Of a stretch of DNA of 64,000 nt, positions 55,585-64,000 are shown in pieces. Every line of letters starts with the position of its first letter. Position 1 is the first letter of the stretch. The translations under genes were made by a program, and so were the position numbers. The DNA is from Prostheceraeus crozeri (Eukaryota > Platyhelminthes > Polycladida > Euryleptidae): NCBI GenBank assembly GCA_907163375.1, contig CAJQUW010004464.1:62001-126000 (forward strand), in the 5' to 3' direction. The notes below the pieces were generated by a model. That model saw only the letters and a list, made by a program, of their open reading frames with translations, had not been told where the DNA came from and ran no database searches.

Positions 55585-55658
55585 GTGGCTCGTAGCTCAG
55601 TTGGTTAGAGCACTGGTCTAGTTAACCTTGGTCGTAGGTTCGAATCCTACCAGCCGCA
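55585..55658 (+). tRNA. tRNA-Thr(AGU)-like gene, imperfect, possible pseudogene
   Basis: It has an A box TAGCTCAGTTGG (55593-55604), a D stem GCTC/GAGC, and an anticodon loop CTAGTTA with AGT at 55620-55622. The T arm is perfect: GTAGG-TTCGAAT-CCTAC (55634-55650), containing the B box. The discriminator is A. Oddities: the 3' side of the anticodon stem is ACCTT where CTGGT would need ACCAG, so two pairs are lost. One extra base sits between the acceptor stem and D stem, leaving six acceptor pairs. No T-run terminator follows closely. Best read as a tRNA-Thr pseudogene or young tRNA-derived copy, though transcription signals are intact. Confidence 0.65.
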
Positions 55659-56572
55659 CATCTTTTGCATGGCAATTTGATCTGTTTATTTAATTTCATT
55701 GTTGCTAATTGTCTCTGATTGTAAAACATTTGTACTGTTCGCTTTCTTTTATCTGCAAATATAAACATTCGTCGTATTATAAGTTAATATGATTTGTTTC
55801 ACAGGGGCCTTAAGACCGTCTTTAGGTCTACAATTTCCGAACCATTAAAGCTGCCCATAACCGGCTATAGTCCTAATCAGATATAGCCTAGATGTCTCAC
55901 ATATATTGGGTGAGAACTATAGCTTATCTTTTGATGAATCTCGATAACAAACTTGGCCCTATATAAGATCGAGCAATTTGGTACCGGTAGTTTTGGCCAT
56001 ATATATATTATCCATTAATTTTACAATAGATAACTCAATGGATCATAACATGGACGATTAATATCATCGTTAATCAACCATTATGGGATAGGTCTACACT
56101 TGGCAGCTTTAGTATATCTACAAAGTTCAATTTTCTCCCAGAAACAATTACAAGGAACTTTCAAACCAGCATAACAAATGAGTAGAACTGGCACTTAAAG
56201 CTCATTCGCAAGGCTGTTTCTTAAAGATCTAAGAGTATACTTATTATTCTATTTCTAAATTGGAAAATTACTGTAGAGATTTACGTACTTAGGCCACCAT
56301 CAACCCTAACGATAGGAATTTCATGAAGTCATCGAAAGATCAGGAGGTATTTTCTCTATGGCTGCAGACAATGACTATGAACCCACAGTCTTTGACTGCA
56401 GAGGTCGAACTATATGCATACTGATTCATTTTAAAAGTTGCTCATCATCACATTGAGATTTGAATTATAAAGTTGCGTTATTTATAAGATAGCTGAAAAC
56501 CCAGTGTAAAAGAAAAACGATCTTATAATAACAAGTGAAACGTATGTGCTAAACATAGGGGGTCATGGATTG
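55659..56572. other. Non-coding stretch downstream of the recombinase gene
   Basis: It probably includes the 3' UTR of the minus-strand recombinase gene. Nothing else was recognised. Confidence 0.3.
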
Positions 56573-59500
56573 TTAATTCTTCAGTTCATGAATTCGTTCT
56601 CTATTCCTTGCCAATCGTGTACTTTCATTGCGAACCTGAAACAATAAATAATGGTAAATTTTAGTAACGACTAATAATGTCATATGACTAAATAAGGGAT
56701 ACCACATGCACCAAGAAGACTAAACATTTTCACTGCCTGATACAACAAATTATCAGCCTTCATGCCGATAATATTTAGAAAGTATGACGATTTTCGTTCT
56801 TTGATTTCTTAATTAAAAAGTCGTGTGACATCGACTTACTGTATTAATTCTCATCACGTGAAAAAATATAAAAGATGTTTGTATTATTCTATCTTCAACT
56901 TTACATCCACCATTGTCTCAAATATTGAAGTATTCGCATAATAACAATCAATAATCATTATAGTGAGGGCATGATAATTTTATTTCGATTATATTTTATT
57001 ACATTTCTCTAAATCTTTGCGTAGTATCAGCTTAACGTATTGATTCTCAACATGAGTGAAAATCAAATTTGGACCAGTCTATTACTGCTTACCACCTGTG
57101 AACAACCCTTCATAAGTCTTTCGCAAACATATTTGGCTAATTATTGATAAATCTGAATTTTGACAAAGACTGGTAGACCTGACCGCGCTCAGCTCTGATA
57201 ACATTATTAAGTTTCATTTCGTTTCTTTGAATCTGATATAATGACACGCCATATCTATTATATATAGATATAATAGTATTTAATCTTTCTATATTATCTA
57301 ATTGCTATATCGTATATATACATACAACCAGTAGGCTGTATTTTATTTTGCTTGATAATGATTTTCCTTACTTTGAAATATATAATTATACTAAATCCAG
57401 GGACCAGAATGGAATAACGGGGGACACAGCTGAAATTGAAATTTAGAGGGTCTCAGATAGAAATAATTAGATAATACATATTAGCATAATCTATAGGGAC
57501 CCCAGTGGAATTCCGCGGATCCGCAGAAAATTCTCATCCCTGTTAATCATTAATCAAATGAACAGATAACCAGAATTGATGACATAATTCTACAAATTTG
57601 TTTAAATTCATGACATAAATAGGACGTCGATTGTTGATGATGTAAAGCTGATGAGCTTATTTCCCCAGAATGACATGTAAATATTTAGAAGAATTACAAG
57701 AAGGATATATATAATTCTAACTGATTATTCATGATACTAGTCAATCATGAAAGAGAACTGAAAATAGTTGATAAGAGAAGATTCGCGATCATCGATGTAA
57801 ATTTTAATGTACGATTTCGATATTAAGTTTAATGAAACAGAACAGTGCAGCGACTATAGTTCAGCAAAAACTTAAATCATTACTTAAGTCATAGCACCAT
57901 AACAAATAAAATTCAAAGATTGGATCAGGACCGTAAGAACATTTCTAGAATCAACCGTCGCTCCATTTGAATGGGTTAAAGAAACTCCCGAACAACTGTG
58001 GCAGAATTAAGATAATAATTAGAGCCGGCGAAATTTTTTTACTCTTTAAACTTAATGATAATGCTTTACAATACTGAATTAAAGCACGTATTAAACAAAG
58101 AAAACATACCTTATCTGTCACATCCTTCCACGTCCTCTTTTTCAGGAGCAGTGGCATTTGTTTTACAGCCTCCATTGCTTTCACTTTACTGATTGATGTA
58201 TTAGAATTGATTTCTTTTGAAAATTTCATTTTGAGGTACATTGTTTGGTCTTTCGTCCATCGCGTAGCTGAATAATAGAACGAATTACGTAAACACAACC
58301 TTGATATTATAAAATATATATATTTGGATGAATACTTTTTGTCGACATGTCCATTTCATCGACACCCATTTTCAAGAAAAACTTTCATTTCGTCGACTAA
58401 CTGAATTACATCTATGTAAAATCTCTTGAAATAATATATATCCATTTTTTATCGAAATGGTATCGATTGAAATCTATGCCAGATAACAGCACAGGAAAAT
58501 GCTATGCTGCAAATCCTTAAGTAAAGCAATAATTACATAGATTTGTCAGACATATAGACATGATTTAGGAGACTTTTCCATAGAAATTACTTCAAGTTTT
58601 CTCATTTCATCCTCGACGATATGAACGATAATGGTGTTGACGAAACGTACCACTCCTAATAATATATCTAGTAGATATATCAATTAACGCAAGCTTTCAG
58701 ATACTCTGTTTTACGAGTACGTTAACCGAACTGTGGTGATCGTTTAATGCTTCAAAAAAGGTTCAGTCGACGAAAACCATCAAAAAAGTCAAAAGAACAT
58801 TTCTCCTCCTTTTCACTATAAGTCCTATTATACCATTGTTCATTAGTTGTTGACGAAATATGAAATACAAACAAATGATCATACCTGCTTTTTTGTTGAT
58901 ATTTTTTTCTGAGATATTCCTGAAAGTGAAAAAAATCAGTGAGTCACGTTTTACTAGAAACTAACAGCGCTGCATTTGAAGATTAAACTCATTAGCCATT
59001 TCTATAGTATTACGGTACTCAAAAAACATACAGACAAAAAGTTGTTCCAGTTTGAAACAGAATTTTATCTTTTTTACAACACTTGATACCCAATCACAAA
59101 GATACTTGTTATCAAAATAATGGCAAATCTAAGCCAAATGATTATTACAAAATTCATTAAAGAAATGTTAATAAGAACATGTTCGGGATCAGCCAGATGG
59201 AAACAAAGATAGTGTTTTATAAAAATACTCTATACTACACGGTTATCATGGCTCCTTAATGAAGTTTACAATTCATGAGGGAATTAATCAAAGTTAATGT
59301 CGAACTCACTTTTGATCGATCTTTCCGTCCCTGTCATTGCTGATGTTCATATAGTCTTTGCGTAAGATATCCGCAACTTTGGTCATTTCTACCGCTGTTC
59401 CTCGCAATCTGTAGAACCGTTCATGTACGTTCAAAGTATGACCAAGGTGGTTACATATGAAGCGGTATTCGCTCTCTGAGTAATTTTGAAGCTGAAAGAA

Positions 59501-62500
59501 GTGTGACATGTGTTATGAAAATAATCTATATGAATGAACATAAGTGTAATTGGTAACTGCCATTGGCCTATGTGATTGTTAATTTAAAGAAAAAGGACTT
59601 TGAAGGTGTAAGTTATTGATTAGCCTCAAAGTCCTTTTTCTTTCAATTGTACACAGGTGCCTCAATAGATGTATAATATGCAATGTACACTACACCATAA
59701 AAATAGCGTAGGACACCATAATTCCAGTCTTTGATAAACATTCGTGGTATCACTAACCTTGACAGAAAACATTTGCGGTATAACGTCAGTTCACTGCGCC
59801 CTCAGGATTGGTCAGACTGTTTGGTGCATATTCATTTTAGGATATACCTTACATACAACGTTTGTCGATTTACGTAGTTAAAATTTACGGTATGATAGGC
59901 CCCTAGTTCATTCTGAATGCCGAATAATGTACCTTATTAATGTGAGTTTTAGCACATTATCGCATTGAAATTGCGATAGTTCATGAATGAATTTGAGGTC
60001 ATAATAGAACTTTTGAACCGAAGCATTCGTTTCTCTTTTTTTCTTTTTGTATGCAACTCCCATTGCTTCGAATATCAACTCCTTAGTCAATATAACCTCT
60101 TGACCACGTAAATTCTACGCCTAAACCACTGTATAGACTTACTGTATAGATTCTCGACATGCGTAAAATCGATTTTCGACGTATTTATCTACGTATGTAA
60201 CTCTAACTACTTCAAATATCAACTCCTTGGTCAATAAAACCTCTTGCTGAAGCCAATTCAACGCCCCAATCCCATTTGGCTTATTCCAGCTCTCTAACTG
60301 TTGGTGAGACATTGACTTACTGTACAGATCCTCGACATGCGTGAAATTCGAATTTGCACGCATCTATATTTTAGTATGTAACTCCAACTGCTTCAAATAT
60401 CAAGTACTTTGTCAATATACCGGTAACCTCTTGCCGAAGCCAATTTAACGCCCCAATCCCATTTGGTTTATTCCAGCTCTCTAACTGTTGGTGAGACATT
60501 GACTTACTGTACAGATCCTCGACATGCGTGAAATTCGACTTTGGACGCATTTACCTCTTTGTATGTATGGTGAGAACTGTATGTACTGTTTCGAATATCA
60601 ACTCCTTTTTGGACAACCAAATTTGTTTTATTGGAGATAGCAAATATACCATTATATTCTTATTTTTCCAGGAGTTATTGGTTAGATGCAGATGGAGATA
60701 TTTGTTAAATGTAATCATTTTTGTCATAAATTCAAATTTTTAGGAATAATTCGTGAGATTCAACAAAGGAGTGCGGACAACTGTATATTTCAAGGTAATA
60801 TATAAATTAATCCCTCGAGACTTCGGCTCTCGGAATTTATCTACTTATCACCCTAAATATCCTTGAATATCTTATACATAACACATAAAAGATAACAGAT
60901 AAGTTATCCTAAAACATGACAGAAAAACTGTGTCCTAATTTCCATGCATTACGTACATAACAAACGGAAATTTTGAATATCACACTTTGATTCGCGAGAA
61001 AGCTATGCGTTAAAATAGATATTGTATGATATTTAAAAGCATTATTCTATAACAAAATCCAGTCTTCGGCAGTCGTTTGTTATGTTGATAATTCTTTCAA
61101 ATATCATACGATATCCTATACGTATAATTGCTAATTTTTTTTTATAATTTATCTCGATCAACAAACTATGCACTCGCCCTTTGGGCTCGTGCATAGACAT
61201 ATTGATCTCGAGAAATGCAAGAAAGATGGATATTTTGCACTAGTTGTGTAAATAACTATTAAAGAGATAGGAAAAATGAATATACCAGTTAAACAGACAT
61301 GGTTTAACCAGTGTAAACTTAACATCGATTTACAACATAATAAGTGATATCAAGAATGATAACCTGTGGTCGTAGACATCGTACACAAGTCAAGTATTTT
61401 ATTTTAGACATCGTACACAAGTCATGCATCAGGGACGACTCGAACAGATATAGGCGTTAGATCTAGTTTTAGTAGTCCCTGTCATGTATTATCTCTTTAT
61501 AATTTCAAAATGCAATGACATTCTATGCCAATAATTCAAATACCGATACACGTACAGTGTCCAACACATAGCTTCCTGTAATTGGCGAAATCTCACCTGC
61601 AAAGTTGTGGCTGCCAACTTTCGATATTTCGTACTGGTTATCAAAGATACATCCTCGACTTCAGCCAATAATCCAACCTTTCTGATGGCATCATGACCTC
61701 GAATAAAATTCCCCGCTTTATTTTCGAAGATATACTTTTTCGTCAGAGTTGTGAGCCATTGGATAACCGGAATAATTTCCTTTGGAAACAGTATCGGCAC
61801 GAACTTATTACACTTCCCACGAACGTAAACCAGCTCCAGTGACTCCAGGGTTTTTCTCTCTTCTTCGCTTAGTTTTTTCCACTCCTCGCGGGCATTTTCT
61901 TTCCATTTCTCACGATCATCCCAAGTTTTCTTCTCGAGTTTGGCAACCTCCGAGGAACGCCTTCTATTAAACAAAATCAAGAAAGCTAGGGTTACTTCCT
62001 TCAGAAGTCTGGCGTTTTCCGTCGTTTGTTCGGTTGATACGATTGTGTCAGTCATATATTCTTTCAACTTGGCTATATCAACCTTTTTCGGCAAAGTTTG
62101 TGGCATTCCTGACTGAGAGCACTTCATGTAAACATGGGCATTAGTCATAAGGGGCGTTATTTCGTAATGAAATAACTTAAAAAAAGCTTTCACCTCCCTG
62201 GCCTTTTCAAAATCTAACGTCCGGTAGGCCTCGTTCTGAATTTCTTCTGCAACTTGAGAAATGGTTTGTCCAAGTCGTTTAAGGGCAGATGGTCGCTCCA
62301 TTGATATATCCGTTTCATTGGATGACAATTTAATCTTGTAATTAAACATCTTGATGAAGGCATTTTTCATAAGTTTGAATTTTGCGGGCTGAATCAACTC
62401 CGTATATGAAATTTCCGGATTACCTGCGAAATCTCTGACGAATTTAAGAAAGTTACACAAGCTGCGCACCTTCTGAGAAATAGAAAAATACTTATTCATG

Positions 62501-63455
62501 CCCTTCTTTAAAATCATACTTGATATCAATTTCAACAAAGCGTTGTCATTTTTTGCTATCTCGGAAAGGGGATCTGTTTTCATTCTTTTGAAGAACATAT
62601 TTTGCTCCTCCGTGAATGACAAATCAGATAAATCGATCAATGAGACCCTTCGTACTTTCGTTTCCTTCCTTACTTCAATTGCCGGACATACATGTCTCCA
62701 CATTTCTGTTGACGAATAGTATCCTGCGCACTCTTTACACATCGCATAAGAATCCAAATTACGAGATATATCAATATTGTTTGCTGGTCTTTGTACAACT
62801 ATCAAGTGACCCCCATGCTTCAACACTTTTTGGTTGTTTATATGGTTTCCCTTGTTTCGTAACAACTGTGTCGATTTACGCTTACCAAGCGATCCTTTAA
62901 GAAAAGTGTTGATATGCTGTACCTCTTTTTCTCGGCTGTGCTGGCTGTTTAGGTGACGCAAAAAGCTTGTGCTAAGAACGAACTTTTGGCAATATGGACA
63001 GCAATCTTTTTTATCGAATTTCTGCCGTGGTTTATTATTACACCCTAAAACGACAATTGAACTTTTGTTTTCGACATCTTCAAAGCACTGAGTTCGATTA
63101 TCATTCAAGCTGCACTCAGTATCTGTTGAGTCTTCACAGGATGATATTGAATCCGAATCAAAGTCTGTTTCTGGTACGTAATCATCACAAGACTTCAGTG
63201 GTATAAGATCGTCTTTATCTTCATCGGAAGATCCACCTTCGACGTTCGTTTCCATTTCTCTTTGAAAGCTGAAACACTCGCCTTTAGACGCGTCTGCTGT
63301 TACCACATCATCGGTACATACATCTTTCCCTGAATCACCTGACTTATCGTACAACCGACCTGTGTATTCCACTGCATCTGAGCGCATCTGCATATCACGT
63401 TCATCATTATCTTGTTTACTCTTCCCTTTATTGTCAGACTTTGTTGATTTTTTGC
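56573..63455 (-). CDS. Crypton-like tyrosine recombinase-domain gene, five joined exons
   Basis: Exons on the minus strand are 63455-61597, 59491-59310, 58919-58885, 58267-58110 and 56635-56573, with stop TAA. Every junction has GT-AG sites and the phases fit (0, 2, 1, 0). A CCACAG acceptor at 63456 implies an upstream exon, though ATG 63489 in the same frame is an alternative start. Counting from that ATG: an acidic N-terminal part, a C2H2 finger (C164, C167, H179, H184), and a C..C/H.C cluster (251-268). The recombinase core has NRRRSSEVAKL (box I, R511, E514), STKYRKLAATTL (box II, R623) and, in exon 2, HLGHTLNVHERFYR with candidate nucleophile Y658. Exon 4 encodes a TRWTKDQTMYLKMKF...RTWKDVTDKV module resembling a SANT-like helix bundle. 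Box II has K where many enzymes have H. No internal stop exists, so it is probably a host or recently active gene. Confidence 0.75.
56636..58109 (-). other. Last intron of the recombinase gene
   Basis: AT-rich. It contains two degenerate copies of the repeat seen at 60060-60545 (near 56838 and 57022-57075, each with a TTACTGTATTAATTC- or TTAACGTATTGATTC-like block). It also has a GGGACCCCAGTGGAATTCC motif at about 57496, related to the motif at 4543. Confidence 0.45.
59586..59643. repeat. 18-bp perfect hairpin in recombinase intron
   Basis: AAAGAAAAAGGACTTTGA (59586-59603) pairs with TCAAAGTCCTTTTTCTTT (59626-59643) across a 22-base loop. Confidence 0.85.
60060..60545 (-). repeat. Tandem repeat of about 180 bp inside recombinase intron 1
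   Basis: Two good copies and one degenerate copy share CGCCCCAATCCCATTTGG, CAGCTCTCTAACTGTTGGTG, TTACTGTACAGATCCTCGAC and ATGCGTGAAATTCGA (period 177-187 bp). A further partial copy lies at the right edge of the window (63920-64000). On the minus strand each unit is open for about 60 codons and carries a strong CA|GTAAGTC donor-like site. Confidence 0.75.
60803..60842. repeat. Foldback with TTCG apex
   Basis: TAAATT..TCCCTCGAGA-CTTCGG-CTCTCGGAATTTA forms a short hairpin capped by a C(TTCG)G loop. Confidence 0.55.
61013..61121. repeat. Foldback of about 109 bp with TTCGG apex
   Basis: AAAATAGATATTGTATGATA (left) pairs imperfectly with TATCATACGATATCCTAT (right). Inner AATAACAAAAT-like and GTTTGTTAT segments pair around CAGTCTTCGGCAG. 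Confidence 0.55.
61152..61213. repeat. Foldback of about 62 bp
   Basis: TCTCGATCAACAAACTATGC ACTCGCCC pairs with GGGCTCGTGCATAG...TTGATCTCGAGA. Confidence 0.6.
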
Positions 63456-63489
63456 CTGTGGAAAAATGAAAACATTGTTTTTGACGCAT

Positions 63490-64000
63490 GAAAATACTTG
63501 TATATAATTATATATATAGTGGAGGAGGCCCTAACTCGAAGTGGAGTAAAACAGCCTCTACAATTTTTCGACATAGATATACATCAGAACTCAATAATAT
63601 TCGTGAAAGCACACTTGATGGGGAAGAGACAGAGTTTGCAATCAATATCAATAGTCTTGATATTAAAGGCTATTAATAGTTGTCGTTTCAGTACCGAAAA
63701 TAGTAAGTAAGTACAGAGTGATTCATATGTCGCTGTCTCTGTATTTAGTACTTCCGGCTTGTCTACATTTGCAGAATGATAAAAGTATTGAAAAAAGCAA
63801 ATTTACATAAAAATGAAAAACTTTTAATATACACATGTTTTTCAAGTGGTTGAAGGAGTAATTATATGTTGAAAATGAAAATGACGAAAATGTGAAAAAT
63901 GTGAACGCCCAAACCACATTTCGCTCAGTGCTCTCTAACTGCTGGTATGACATTGACCTACTGCATGGATTCAGGACATGTGTGAAAATCGACATTGGAA
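63490..64000. other. Region upstream of the recombinase exon, no exon identified
   Basis: No convincing upstream exon was found. The last 80 bases are a copy of the intronic repeat (CTCTCTAACTGCTGG and GACATTGACCTACTGCATGG), so this may be more intron with the true first exon outside the window. Confidence 0.4.

Noticed and set aside
1-64000. CRISPR arrays, bacterial operons or prophage
   Set aside because: No spaced identical direct repeats or operon structure; introns, LINEs and a GPCR show animal nuclear DNA.

Overview
This window is nuclear DNA from an animal, most likely a marine invertebrate. It has intron-containing genes with GT-AG junctions, a seven-transmembrane GPCR, a linker-histone-like sequence, CR1-like LINEs, a Penelope-like element, Ty3/Gypsy, and many DNA transposons (piggyBac, hAT, Tc1/IS630-like, RAG1/Transib-like). 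The phylum cannot be settled from the sequence alone. The window is AT-rich, gene-poor and dominated by mobile DNA of many ages.

Host-type genes are few. A single-exon class A GPCR lies at 1270-2328 (+). A linker-histone-like sequence with one frameshift lies at 20167-20650 (+). A multi-exon gene at 56573-63455 (-) encodes C2H2-type fingers, a tyrosine-recombinase (Crypton-like) core and a WT..E/SANT-like tail; five exons join in phase with consensus splice sites. A tRNA-Thr(AGU)-like sequence lies at 55585-55658.

Layout: 0-6 kb holds a Myb/SANT-like fragment, the GPCR, a LINE tail and a tRNA-derived SINE. 6-15 kb holds a TTAA-flanked piggyBac with a core deletion, a second piggyBac remnant, a TTAA-flanked MITE, LINE debris, and a Tc1/IS630-like transposase split by a hAT MITE. 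15-31 kb is mostly non-coding with foldbacks and MITEs, the H1-like sequence, a Penelope-like GIY-YIG remnant and hAT pieces. 31.0-35.5 kb is a near-complete 4.5-kb DNA transposon with TIRs and a spliced, now frameshifted DUF7869-like transposase. 36.7-40.0 kb is a Gypsy 3' half abutting a 5'-truncated LINE. 40.8-44.7 kb is the standout: a RAG1/Transib-like transposon whose protein joins a RAG1-N-terminus-like zinc region to a RAG1/Transib-like catalytic core, with ends reading CACGGTG and about 865-bp inverted arms. 46-54 kb holds more MITEs, two of them adjacent and oppositely oriented with clean 8-bp target duplications, plus a 2.5-kb inverted-repeat structure. 56-64 kb is the tyrosine-recombinase gene with intronic tandem repeats and foldbacks.

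The genes do not form a pathway. The window is a record of nested insertions around a few host genes. The two systems most worth following are the RAG1-like transposon and the spliced tyrosine-recombinase gene.
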